Positions 35,619 through 43,908 of a DNA stretch of 64,000 nucleotides are shown piece by piece. This stretch comes from Anaerolineae bacterium. GTDB taxonomy: Bacteria; Chloroflexota; Anaerolineae; Promineifilales; Promineifilaceae. The position numbers were made by a program, and so were the translations under genes. Each line of letters starts with the position of its first letter. The first letter of the stretch is position 1. The notes beneath the pieces are model-generated. The model was given only the letters and a program-made list of their open reading frames with translations. It searched no databases and was not told where the DNA came from. The stretch covers positions 1 through 64,000 of the forward strand of contig SLGK01000027.1 in assembly GCA_007123775.1 (NCBI GenBank), given 5' to 3'.

Positions 35619-36530
35619 TTACAGTAGCGTTACCAGCAGCGCTTTTTGGGCGTGCAATCGGTTTTCGGCCTGGGTAAACAGGACCGAATTTGGCCCATCG
35701 GCCACCTCGTCCGTAATCTCTTCGCCACGATGGGCGGGCAGACAGTGCATAACCAGGCAGTCGGGATGGGCAAGGCTGACAAGCTGTTGGTTGACCTGGT
35801 AGGGAGGAAAGACTTGCAGACGGCGGGCTGTTTCTTCTTCCTGTCCCATGCTGGTCCACACGTCAGTGTAGATGACGTCGGCGTCGGCAACGGCCGTTTT
35901 AGCGTCGGTTGTGGCTTCAACGTCGGCCCCATCCACGCTGAAGCTGCGCCCCAGGTCCAGGTCAGCCGCCGTCAGCGTAAAGCCGGGCGGAGAGGCGATT
36001 GAGAAGTGCATACCCAGCTTGACGGCGGCAAACATGAGCGAGCGGGCCACATTGTTGCCATCGCCCACGTAAGCCACCTTTAGCCCGGTCGTTTTACCCT
36101 TGGCTTCCAAAATTGTAAAAACGTCGGTCAGCGCCTGGGCCGGGTGGTTGTAGTCAGACAGCCCGTTGATAACCGGCACGCTGCTGTACTCGGCCAGGCT
36201 GGTGATGTGATCGTGGGCAAATACGCGGGCCATAATACCATCCACGTAGCTGGACAGCACGCGTGCCACGTCGGGTATGCTTTCGCGCCCGCCCATCTTG
36301 ACTTCGTTAGGAGACAGGTAGAAAGCGTAGCCACCCAGATGAACCATGCCCATCTCAAACGAGACGCGGGTACGCAGCGATGGTTTCTGAAACAGCAGCG
36401 CCAGGCTTTTGCCTTGCAGCCGGGGCTTGTTGCCACCCGCCTGCCACTCCTGTTTAAGTTGCAGCCCCAGGTCTAGTAAATTATATAATTGATCAGGTGT
36501 CAAATCGGCGATACTTAGAAAGTGTTTCAA
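35619..36530 (-). CDS. argF: Ornithine carbamoyltransferase
   Basis: A 303-residue enzyme that makes citrulline from ornithine and carbamoyl phosphate. The carbamoyl phosphate motif is [11 protein letters not shown] (usual STRTR with L for T), HPAQALTD is intact, and the ornithine loop [11 protein letters not shown] is intact; the last motif separates it from aspartate and other carbamoyltransferases. The start appears to be TTG with AAGGAG about 8 bases upstream. No other arginine gene is adjacent. Confidence 0.94.
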   Translation of the reverse strand: MKHFLSIADLTPDQLYNLLDLGLQLKQEWQAGGNKPRLQGKSLALLFQKPSLRTRVSFEMGMVHLGGYAFYLSPNEVKMGGRESIPDVARVLSSYVDGIMARVFAHDHITSLAEYSSVPVINGLSDYNHPAQALTDVFTILEAKGKTTGLKVAYVGDGNNVARSLMFAAVKLGMHFSIASPPGFTLTAADLDLGRSFSVDGADVEATTDAKTAVADADVIYTDVWTSMGQEEETARRLQVFPPYQVNQQLVSLAHPDCLVMHCLPAHRGEEITDEVADGPNSVLFTQAENRLHAQKALLVTLL

Positions 36531-36633
36531 CGGTAAATCTCCTTCGAAAATAGGACGCAGATTAACGCGGATAAACGCAGATAATTTTCATTTATCGTGG
36601 TGCGCTGCGCCCATGGGGAACTCCTATGCAAAT

Positions 36634-36684
36634 GGAGCGCCAGCATCCTTGCTGGCAACTGGCCGACTAGGAAGTCGGCGCTCC
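36634..36684. repeat. Two-hairpin element closed by an outer stem
   Basis: Outer stem GGAGCG...CGCTCC encloses two inner hairpins, GCCAGC-ATCCTT-GCTGGC and GCCGAC-TAGGAA-GTCGGC. The whole 51-bp unit can fold as a three-way junction on either strand. This looks like a dispersed structured repeat rather than a coding region. Confidence 0.8.
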
Positions 36685-36878
36685 GTTTTCATCCAGTTGC
36701 TGGCACTTCGCGGCGCATGTTGTTTACTTCAAGGATTCTCATGAACAGCGAACGATTTCAAAAATTGCCAGACGCCAGTGAGTTACTCATAAACTATAGG
36801 CAAAAGTATACCACAGGCGATTTTAGAGTGTAAAGAACTCTGGTCATGGTTTTTGACTATTAGCCTGTGGGGTGCGGC

Positions 36879-36887
36879 TGGTATAAT
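36879..36887 (+). promoter_or_regulatory. Extended -10 promoter candidate for the DUF3048 gene
   Basis: TGGTATAAT is a full extended -10 element. A TTGACT lies further upstream but with 23 bp spacing, too long for a normal pair. It would give a leader of about 140 nt before the gene at 37035. Confidence 0.4.
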
Positions 36888-37034
36888 TGATTGACTGGTG
36901 CATAATTGTGGGCGGTAGCCAGATTATCCGTTACCGCTACCAACAGTTGGCGTAGGGGCCGGCAATTGGCTGGCCTCTACCAGCGATAGGCAGAAAGTTG
37001 CCATCGCCCGGAATCTAATGACGCGGAGATAGTT

Positions 37035-38240
37035 ATGAGAAAGATATTGTTGACCCTGTTTGCCTTAAGCCTGATGGCTCTGTTAATTGCCTGTGGTGAC
37101 CAGATCGAAGAGCCGCCAACGGCCGTTCCCGAAACCGACGTGGTGCCCGCCACCAATACGCCCGAACCGCCGCCAGCGGCCACAGCCACGGCGACGCCTC
37201 TACCGCTGCCCCCTGTAGTGGAGACGACGGCACCGGCCACAGCCACCCCCACCGCCGAACCGGAGCCAGAGGGTGTCAGCCTCTTTACACCGGCAGATTT
37301 TGGTGATGATCGCAGCCCGTTCACCGGCGAGTTGGTTGATGATCCCGATTTGCTAAACCGGCGACCCATTGCCATCAAGCTCTCCAACTCCCCGGCAGTT
37401 CATACCCGGCCTCAATCTGGCCTCAATGACGCCGATTTTGTCTATGAGCATACCACTGAAGGAGGCATTACCCGCTTCACGGCCATATTTTACACCCACA
37501 CCCCGCCTCGTGTTGGCCCTATCCGCAGCGCCCGCCTGATTGACGTGGAGTTGCCGGCCATGTATGACGCAGCGCTGGCCTACTCAGGCGCCAGCGTTGG
37601 CGTTAATCAGCGGCTCAATGCCGCCGATTTTAGCGGACGCATTCTGCGTACCAACGAGCCGGGCTACTATCGCACGGGCGAAGCCAAGCCGTTTGAGCAT
37701 ACCTTTTACGCCCGGCCCGAACAGTTCTGGGAGACAATGGAAGGCAGAGGGCAGAATCGGCGACCGGAAACAGGCACAATGCTCTCTTTCACCAGTGCGC
37801 CACCTGAAGGAGGGCAACCGGGCAGCGTGGGCCGGATTGACTATAACTGGACGCTGGTTGAGTGGCGCTATAACGAGGAAGACGGCCGTTACTACCGCTG
37901 GACGGACGGCGTACCCCATCTCGACGGCAATACGCTAGACCAGGTGAACGCGGCCAACGTCATCCTGATCAGCCCGCTGCATGTGCAAGACCCCTCGATC
38001 TGTGAGGAAAGCCGGGATGGCGTCTGTCTGCACCTGTCGGTACAAATTCAGATTTGGGGTAGCGGTAGCGGCCTGGTGCTGCGCGATGGCCAGGTTTACG
38101 AGGTGCGCTGGCACCGCGAAGCCCGCAATGACACGCTGACGTTTACCGATTCGGCCGGCAACCCGTTTCCTCTGCAAATTGGCAATAGTTGGGTGCAGCT
38201 AATACCCTCCTGGCTCAGAGGTCCGGTGTCGGTTGAGTAA
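37035..38240 (+). CDS. DUF3048 (YerB-like) lipoprotein
   Basis: A 401-residue predicted lipoprotein: signal sequence with lipobox LIAC, then a Pro/Thr/Ala-rich spacer of about 65 residues, then a DUF3048 domain pair (RPIAIKLSNSPAVHTRPQSGLNDADFVYEHTTEGGITRF, PRVGPIRSARLIDVE, and a C-terminal DGQVYEVRWHREARNDTLTF block). YerB of Bacillus belongs to this family; its function is not established. The spacer suggests that the domain reaches through the wall from the membrane. Confidence 0.87.
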   Translation: MRKILLTLFALSLMALLIACGDQIEEPPTAVPETDVVPATNTPEPPPAATATATPLPLPPVVETTAPATATPTAEPEPEGVSLFTPADFGDDRSPFTGELVDDPDLLNRRPIAIKLSNSPAVHTRPQSGLNDADFVYEHTTEGGITRFTAIFYTHTPPRVGPIRSARLIDVELPAMYDAALAYSGASVGVNQRLNAADFSGRILRTNEPGYYRTGEAKPFEHTFYARPEQFWETMEGRGQNRRPETGTMLSFTSAPPEGGQPGSVGRIDYNWTLVEWRYNEEDGRYYRWTDGVPHLDGNTLDQVNAANVILISPLHVQDPSICEESRDGVCLHLSVQIQIWGSGSGLVLRDGQVYEVRWHREARNDTLTFTDSAGNPFPLQIGNSWVQLIPSWLRGPVSVE

Positions 38241-38349
38241 CTTTTCGTAATTCATGTGATCTATTTTGTAACAAAACGGCCGTTTCATCGAATATACCCT
38301 TGAAAGTGACGTTTCTCTACTCTTTGAGACAAGGAGTAAGGGGGTTGTT

Positions 38350-38412
38350 AAGATGCGAAGCGTGAAGCACATTGTTCTTAGCGTTACAGTCCGCTTCACG
38401 CTTCGCGCTTGA
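38350..38412. repeat. Hairpin of GCGAAGCGTGAAGC
   Basis: GCGAAGCGTGAAGC on the left is exactly mirrored by GCTTCACGCTTCGC on the right, around a loop of about 28 bases. It lies between the DUF3048 gene and the photolyase-like gene. Confidence 0.9.
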
Positions 38413-38457
38413 CAGGTAGCTGTTAGCTTCGTCGGTCGTTGATGAAATGAGGATGGC

Positions 38458-38868
38458 ATGAATCAGAACATTGTACCACCTGTAGTCTGGGTCCATAGTG
38501 ATGGCCTCGATAAAACAGACCCGGCTCAAGGCGCCTATCCCCACGCACCGGCGCTCTGGGTATGGGACGAAACATTGCTGCGAAACTGGTTGATTACCAT
38601 TTATCAATCCCGCTTCATTTGTGATTACTTGCTAAAACTGCCCGTTACCGTTAGACGGGGCGATGTCGTCGCTGAGCTGATCAAGTTTGCTCAGGAACAG
38701 GGCACAACCCACATTGCCACCACCAGCACCAGCAATCCCGGCTTTCTCCAAATTTGCCGCCAGCTACAAGAGCAGGGTTTTAGCGTGGAAATCTTTGAAA
38801 AGAGACCGATGCTAACCCCCGAAACGGTGTACGCACCCGACCTGAAATGGGCTTCCCCGGCCTGGTAA
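38458..38868 (+). CDS. Short protein resembling the photolyase N-terminal domain
   Basis: A 136-residue protein. PPVVWVHSDGLDKTDP, APALWVWDE, LPVTVRRGDVVAELIKFAQEQGTTHIATTSTSNPGF follow the alpha/beta pattern of the antenna-binding domain of DNA photolyases (strand, G-D-x3-L-x3-A, T strand). No FAD domain follows; the frame stops before a strong terminator. It may be a stand-alone domain of unknown role or a relic. The assignment rests on pattern only. Confidence 0.5.
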   Translation: MNQNIVPPVVWVHSDGLDKTDPAQGAYPHAPALWVWDETLLRNWLITIYQSRFICDYLLKLPVTVRRGDVVAELIKFAQEQGTTHIATTSTSNPGFLQICRQLQEQGFSVEIFEKRPMLTPETVYAPDLKWASPAW

Positions 38869-38935
38869 GGTAGCAAACAACCAGCCTTTCAATAGATGAG
38901 ATAACCTGAACGCCATAGGCGGCCAGACAATATAG

Positions 38936-38990
38936 TCTCGGCTGATCCCGGAATCTGTGTATGCCCGGATCAGCCGAGATTTTTTATTTT
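38936..38990 (+). terminator. Terminator after the photolyase-like gene
   Basis: TCTCGGCTGATCC and GGATCAGCCGAGA form a 13-bp stem followed by TTTTTTATTTT. It covers the first ATG of the MFS open frame, which is why a later start is chosen there. Confidence 0.88.
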
Positions 38991-39023
38991 GTCGCTTCTT
39001 ATGATCGCAGCTACACTTTGGGC

Positions 39024-40208
39024 GTGAAAAATACCCCTGCCGCCAATCTGTCAGGTCAGATTCTGGTATTAACCATCGGCCGTCTTTTCCTCAATACCGG
39101 GATTCGCATGGTATATCCCTTTATTCCTGCCCTGGCGCGAGGTTTAGGGGTTCCCATCTCTGATCTCTACACGCTGGTGCTGGTGCGGAACTTCGCCGGT
39201 TTTTTTTGCCCGCTGTTTGGCCCCATGACGGATCGCTACGGCCGTAAACCGATGATGGTCGGGGCTATGCTGCTGTTTAGCCTGGGCTGCCTGCTGGTTG
39301 TCGTCGCTCCTGGTTATTGGGTGCTGGGGGCAACGCTGGCCGTGATTGCCCTGGCCAAAGTCATTTACGACCCGGCCATGCAAGCCTACCTGGGGGATGT
39401 GGTGCCCTACCGGGAACGCGGCTGGGCCATTGCCCTGACAGAGTTGGCCTGGGCCGGTGGTCTGCTGGTGGGCGCACCCGCCGCCGGCTTCCTCATCGAG
39501 CAGCAGGGCTGGCAGGCACCCTTTTTGTGGCTCGGTTTACTGGGCGTAGGGGCGGCGTTGCTGCTGTGGCGTTATTTGCCGGGCAGCCCGCGCCGGGTAG
39601 GACCAGCACCGCGCTGGCGCGATCTGGTGACTACGCTGCGCCGCTACCCGGTCATCTGGGCCGCCGCCGCCTACCTGATGCTGGCGATGGGCGCCAACGA
39701 AACGCTTTTCATTATCTATGGCGACTGGATGGAGGATAGCTTTGGCCTGTCGCTAACGAGCCTGGGGCTGGCGGCGGCCGTTATTGGCATTTCAGAGGTG
39801 ACGGGGGAGCTGGGCGTGGGAACGGCCGTTGACCGTTTGGGCAAGCGGCCTGTTGTCATTGTTACCGGCTGTATCAACGTTTTGCTCTATCTGACCATCC
39901 CCAGCCTCAGCCTGACCCTGACCAGCGCCCTGATTTCCCTCTTTCTCCTCTTTCTCAGCTTCGAAATGACCCTGGTCGGTTCGGTCCCGCTGCTGACCGA
40001 GCTGGTGCCCCAGGCGCGGGGCCTGGTTATGTCGATGGCCATCGCCGCCGGCGCGCTGGGGCGCACGATAGGCGCCATCATTGGACCCATCATCTGGGAA
40101 ACGGCCGGTTTTCACCTGACAGGATTGGTGGCGGCTGTTATTATGGGGGTAGCCGTCATCATTTTGGCGGTCTGGGTAAGAGAAGGCGAAAATGAAAATG
40201 ACGGATGA
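39024..40208 (+). CDS. Major facilitator superfamily transporter
   Basis: A roughly 395-residue integral membrane protein with about 12 helices. The loop 2-3 signature GPMTDRYGRKPMMVGAM and the matching GTAVDRLGKRPVVIVTG in the second half mark an MFS drug-efflux-type carrier. The open frame starts at 38961 inside a terminator hairpin, so GTG at 39024 (VKNTPAANLSGQIL) is taken as start; this choice is uncertain because no strong ribosome site was seen. The substrate is unknown. Confidence 0.85.
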   Translation: MKNTPAANLSGQILVLTIGRLFLNTGIRMVYPFIPALARGLGVPISDLYTLVLVRNFAGFFCPLFGPMTDRYGRKPMMVGAMLLFSLGCLLVVVAPGYWVLGATLAVIALAKVIYDPAMQAYLGDVVPYRERGWAIALTELAWAGGLLVGAPAAGFLIEQQGWQAPFLWLGLLGVGAALLLWRYLPGSPRRVGPAPRWRDLVTTLRRYPVIWAAAAYLMLAMGANETLFIIYGDWMEDSFGLSLTSLGLAAAVIGISEVTGELGVGTAVDRLGKRPVVIVTGCINVLLYLTIPSLSLTLTSALISLFLLFLSFEMTLVGSVPLLTELVPQARGLVMSMAIAAGALGRTIGAIIGPIIWETAGFHLTGLVAAVIMGVAVIILAVWVREGENENDG

Positions 40209-40272
40209 CCGACGCCAAAGGACGGAGCAAGTTCTTCCATCGTCGGTCCTTCGTCCGCCGTCCTTTTCTTGA
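40199..40272. repeat. Hairpin of GGACGGA/GACCGAC heptamers
   Basis: GACGGATGACCGACGCCAAAGGACGGA is mirrored imperfectly by TCCATCGTCGGTCCTTCG and TCCGCCGTCCTTTT. It is related in words to the element at 24857-24926. It follows the MFS stop and precedes hutI. Confidence 0.82.
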
Positions 40273-40284
40273 AGGAGAAGACGC

Positions 40285-41556
40285 ATGGAACAGGTAGACT
40301 TGCTCATACACTCGGCCAGCCAGGTATGCGTGGTGCCGGGGCCTGACGGACCACAGCGCGGTGACAAACTGGGCGAGTTGGGCTTAATTCGGGATGGGGC
40401 GGTGGCGGTGAAAAACGGCCGTATTCACGCTGTTGGTCCCACGGAAATTCTACGGCAGCAGGTAACGGCCGTGACGGAGATTGACGCCAGCGGCCGGGCT
40501 GTGATCCCTGGCTTTGTCGATCCACATACCCACATCCCCTGGTACGGCGACCGCGCTCACGAATTTGAGCAGCGCGTGGCTGGGGCCAGCTACATGGAAA
40601 TCATGGCGGCGGGCGGCGGCATCATGTCTACGGTGCGGGCCACCCGGCAGGCCAGTTTGGATGACCTGGTCGCTGACAATCTGCCCCGGCTACAGCGCAT
40701 GATGAGCTATGGTACCACCAGCGTCGAGTGTAAAACTGGCTACGGCCTGGATACGGCCACCGAGCTAAAGCAGCTTGAAGCTATTACGAGCCTCAACGAA
40801 GCCCATCCCCTTGACCTCACACCTACCTTTCTGCCAGCCCACGCCGTTCCGGCCGGGCAAGAGACGGAGGCGTATGTGGCTCAGGTTATAGAAGAGATTT
40901 TGCCCGCCGGCGCCGCCTGGATGCAGCAGCGGGGTGTTACCCTTTTCTGTGACGTCTTTTGTGAAGAGGGGGTGTTTGACATAGACCAGACGCGCCGCAT
41001 ATTAGAAACTGCGCGTGATCTGGGCTACCGGCTTAAAGTTCATGCCGACGAGTTCGTTGGGCTGGGCGGGACTAAACTGGCGGTGGAGTTGGGTGCGGTT
41101 TCGGCCGACCACCTGGTGCAAACACCTGACGCCGACATCGCCGCCCTGGGTCGTGGCCAGACAATTGCCGTGGCCCTGCCGGGCACGCCTTTTGGCCTGG
41201 GGCATCATGACTATACGCCGGCTGCAAAAATCCTGGCGGCCGGTGGTGCCCTGGCCCTGGCCACTGACTGTAATCCCGGTACCTGTTGGTGTGAGTCGAT
41301 GCAGATGGTGATTGCTCTGGCCTGCCGCTATCTGGGATTGACGCAGGCGCAGGCGTTGGTGGCCAGCACCCTGAACGCCGCCCACGCCATTGGTCGCGGC
41401 CACGATGTGGGCAGCCTGGAGCCAGGTAAACTGGCTGATATATTGCTGTTGCAGGTAGCCGATTACCGGCAGCTTGGTTATCGATTTGGTACCAATTTGG
41501 TGGAGACGGTGATTAAGCGAGGGGAGATTATGGACCGGACGGGGTTCAGCCAGTAG
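40285..41556 (+). CDS. hutI: Imidazolonepropionase
   Basis: A 423-residue amidohydrolase of histidine degradation (opens imidazolone-propionate to formiminoglutamate). The metal-binding pair is PGFVDPHTHIPW; later ligands are in KVHADEF and ATDCNPG; ECKTGYGLD and AGGGIMSTVRATR are HutI landmarks. GGAG lies 7 bases before ATG. The other hut genes are not in the window, so it is either a lone member or the pathway is scattered. Confidence 0.93.
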   Translation: MEQVDLLIHSASQVCVVPGPDGPQRGDKLGELGLIRDGAVAVKNGRIHAVGPTEILRQQVTAVTEIDASGRAVIPGFVDPHTHIPWYGDRAHEFEQRVAGASYMEIMAAGGGIMSTVRATRQASLDDLVADNLPRLQRMMSYGTTSVECKTGYGLDTATELKQLEAITSLNEAHPLDLTPTFLPAHAVPAGQETEAYVAQVIEEILPAGAAWMQQRGVTLFCDVFCEEGVFDIDQTRRILETARDLGYRLKVHADEFVGLGGTKLAVELGAVSADHLVQTPDADIAALGRGQTIAVALPGTPFGLGHHDYTPAAKILAAGGALALATDCNPGTCWCESMQMVIALACRYLGLTQAQALVASTLNAAHAIGRGHDVGSLEPGKLADILLLQVADYRQLGYRFGTNLVETVIKRGEIMDRTGFSQ

Positions 41557-41569
41557 GGAGGAGGTAGTG

Positions 41570-41758
41570 ATGGATGGGCTAACCATAGATATAGACGCCT
41601 TATGGCAGTTGGCAGTGGTGGCGTTAATGCTGGTAGCAGGATGGGTCACGCTGCGCCTTCTCTTTAAGCTAACGGTAACGTTGTTCCGCATCGGTTGCAT
41701 TGTTATTGGTTTGATTGTGGGCATCGCTTTCCTGGCCACGCTCTTTGCTTCGTTGTAG
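41570..41758 (+). CDS. Small membrane protein
   Basis: A 62-residue protein with two hydrophobic helices (WQLAVVALMLVAGWVTLRLLF and IGCIVIGLIVGIAFLATLFASL). No family recognised. ATG at 41570 is preferred, preceded by GGGAGGAGGTAGTG; a GTG directly before it is in frame. It lies 13 bp after hutI, so it is probably co-transcribed. Confidence 0.7.
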   Translation: MDGLTIDIDALWQLAVVALMLVAGWVTLRLLFKLTVTLFRIGCIVIGLIVGIAFLATLFASL

Positions 41759-41788
41759 TCGCTGACTGTTGCCGCTACTAGGCTAACT

Positions 41789-41831
41789 TTGCCTTGCTCT
41801 GGGGCAAAGGTATAATATGACATAATGTCAT
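41789..41831 (+). promoter_or_regulatory. Promoter and palindrome ahead of the parvulin-like lipoprotein gene
   Basis: TTGCCT, a 16-bp spacer and TATAAT (41811-41816) make a good sigma-70-type promoter. The perfect palindrome ATGACAT-A-ATGTCAT (41817-41831) lies across the expected transcription start and could be an operator. Confidence 0.6.
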
Positions 41832-41853
41832 GTTCAACACGGACCTTGATTCT

Positions 41854-42852
41854 ATGAATGGGATGTTACTGAAACGACTTGCGCTGGCTGTGGTTGTTCT
41901 GTCGCTGATAGCGGGCTGCCGGCAGGATGAGGTCCCGGAAACGGCCGAATTAACTCCACCTACCGAGGCCGTAAGCGAAACGGCCGTCGCTCCGCCAACG
42001 GAACTTCCGGCAGATGTGGCCAGCCCCACGCCTGAACCACCTACGCCTACGCCTGAACCACCACTGGCCGCTCGCGTTAACGGCCAACCTATCCTGCTGG
42101 AAACGTTTGAGCAAGAACTGGCCCGCTATGAACAAGCTTTGGTTGAATTGGGCCTGGAAAAGGAAGAAGCGGTTTACCGCGAGGAAGTATTACAGGCCCT
42201 TATTGAGCGGGCATTGATCGTACAGGAAGCGGAGCGTGAAGGTATTGAGGTGACGCCAGAGATGGTCATGACCAGAATCGAGGAGCTGCGGGTAGCGGCC
42301 GGCGAATCGGGTAATTATGAAGCATGGCTAGAGGCCAATCGTTGGACAGAGGAAACGTTCCGTGAGGCGCTGAGGCATGAAATGATCATTGAAGAAATGG
42401 TAGCGGCCGTTACCGCTGACGTGCCCCAGGCCGTAGAACAGGTGCGCGCCCGGTATATTCAGGTAGATAATGCCGAGCTGGCGCAAAACCTGCTGACTGA
42501 GCTACAAGCAGGCGCCAACTTTGCCACTTTGGCCGCGCGTCACTCTTTAGATCAGCTAACGGCCCAGAATGGGGGCGACCTTGACTTCTTTGCCCGCGGT
42601 TCGCTATTAGTGCCGGAAGTGGAAGAGGCGGCCTTTGCTCTCCAACCGGGTGAGATTAGTGATGTGATTACTGCCACCAACGGCAACGGCGAAACGGTCT
42701 ATTATCTGGTGCAAACAGTGGAACGTGACCCGCAACGGCCGTTGCGCGACAATATGCGCTATAATCTGTTACAGCAGCGTTTTGAAAGTTGGCTAGGCCA
42801 GTTATGGTCTGAGGCCGAAATCGAACGCTTCGTGACAACAAACAGTTCCTAG
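41854..42852 (+). CDS. Parvulin-like peptidyl-prolyl isomerase lipoprotein (PrsA/SurA type)
   Basis: About 332 residues. A signal peptide ends in lipobox IAGC, followed by a Pro/Thr/Glu-rich spacer. A SurA-N-like helical region (NGQPILLETFEQELARYEQAL... LIERALIVQEAEREGIEVT) comes next, then a parvulin domain (VRARYIQVDNAELAQNLLTELQAGANFATLAARHSLDQLTAQNGGDLDFFARG). Such proteins help fold exported proteins outside the membrane. The first in-frame ATG (41830) lies inside the promoter palindrome, so 41854 or 41863 is the more likely start. Confidence 0.85.
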   Translation: MNGMLLKRLALAVVVLSLIAGCRQDEVPETAELTPPTEAVSETAVAPPTELPADVASPTPEPPTPTPEPPLAARVNGQPILLETFEQELARYEQALVELGLEKEEAVYREEVLQALIERALIVQEAEREGIEVTPEMVMTRIEELRVAAGESGNYEAWLEANRWTEETFREALRHEMIIEEMVAAVTADVPQAVEQVRARYIQVDNAELAQNLLTELQAGANFATLAARHSLDQLTAQNGGDLDFFARGSLLVPEVEEAAFALQPGEISDVITATNGNGETVYYLVQTVERDPQRPLRDNMRYNLLQQRFESWLGQLWSEAEIERFVTTNSS

Positions 42853-42944
42853 TGGCTAGAAGCAGTAGTCGGAAACAGACGTGCAGCCATAGATAGTCAC
42901 CGCTGCCTTCCGTTTACCGCTTGGGGCCATAAGAGAGGGGTTTT

Positions 42945-43787
42945 ATGAGCGAGACAACTTTTCGACGTCAAAAGAGAAGCGGCTGTGGCGGCCGCCTCGT
43001 GAATCTGCTGGCCGTGGTAATAGCCGCTGTCGCTATATTGCTCCTCTGTGGGGTTGGGCTAATTTTGCTGACCCCCGATGCGTTGGCCAACACTCCTCTG
43101 GCTCCCTTGACCGCGCTGACAGACAGGGATGCCGTTGAAGTTGAACTACCCACGGCTATTCCCGTTGCCGTTGTGCCCACAGAGACGGCTACTTCTGTGT
43201 CTTCCCTGCTGCAGCCCACCTGGACGCCACGCGGGGCCGTCTTGATAGAGACGGCCACCCCCCTGGCTACCAGCACGGTTGGGCCATCACCTACGCCTTC
43301 GGTAACGCCCTTTTTGCCTACGCGCACGCCCACGCCAACCGCTACCAACACCGCCACGCCCACGCCGACCGATACACCTGAGGGGCCAACGCTGACGCCC
43401 AGCCCTACTCGCTCCCAGTTTCCTTTCACCCGTTCGGATGTTAGCCCGCAATATATGGCTAACTATGCCAATCCGGCCGCCTGTCAATGGATGGGGATCG
43501 CCGGTGAGGTGTTTGACATCAATCGCAATCCGGTACCCCAGGGCCAATATCGGGTTCATGTGTGGAGTGAGGGTTTTGACGAACGGGCCGAGGTTGGTGG
43601 CGCACCTGCCTACGGCGGGCCATCAGGTTGGGAGCAGTTTCTACATGACCGGCCCATGGTCCGTACCTACAATGTGCAGCTCGAGACGGTCAACGGCACG
43701 GCCGTTTCCCAGGTTTACTCAGTACTATCCCGCGCCGCCTGTGAGCAGAACCTGATTCGCTTTGACTTCATACAAAACCATCAGTAA
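42945..43787 (+). CDS. Membrane-anchored protein with Thr/Pro-rich spacer, function unknown
   Basis: A 280-residue protein. One N-terminal transmembrane helix (LLAVVIAAVAILLLCGVGLILL), then about 110 residues of Thr/Pro repeats (TPTPTATNTATPTPTDTP), then a C-terminal extracellular domain of about 120 residues (CQWMGIAGEVFDINRNPVPQGQYRVHVW, ending FDFIQNHQ). The domain resembles a carboxypeptidase-regulatory-like beta sandwich in pattern but I do not recognise a named family. GAGGGG lies just before ATG. Confidence 0.7.
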   Translation: MSETTFRRQKRSGCGGRLVNLLAVVIAAVAILLLCGVGLILLTPDALANTPLAPLTALTDRDAVEVELPTAIPVAVVPTETATSVSSLLQPTWTPRGAVLIETATPLATSTVGPSPTPSVTPFLPTRTPTPTATNTATPTPTDTPEGPTLTPSPTRSQFPFTRSDVSPQYMANYANPAACQWMGIAGEVFDINRNPVPQGQYRVHVWSEGFDERAEVGGAPAYGGPSGWEQFLHDRPMVRTYNVQLETVNGTAVSQVYSVLSRAACEQNLIRFDFIQNHQ

Positions 43788-43908
43788 GGGTCGGGTAGGC
43801 ATTCAGCCCCGCTGGGGGCCGGCGCGGTTTTGTACACAATTTACGGTAATGAGATGGCCGTACCACCTGCTGTGGTTGACTGGTAGAATACGGCCGTTTT
43901 CCTCTAGT

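Larger units (their letters stand above)
36531..37034. other. 504-bp intergenic region
   Basis: The gap between divergent argF and the DUF3048 gene. It holds a run of ACGCAGATTAACGCGGATAA-like words (36555-36590), a two-hairpin element (36634-36684), and a promoter candidate nearer the right end. The 78-residue open frame across the two-hairpin element shows no protein-like features and is not called. Confidence 0.7.

Noticed and set aside
36597-36833. 78-residue open frame in the argF upstream gap
   Set aside because: It covers the structured two-hairpin element and shows no ribosome site or protein-like pattern.
38961-39023. First ATG of the MFS frame
   Set aside because: It lies within the terminator stem of the preceding gene, and the added residues are not membrane-protein-like.
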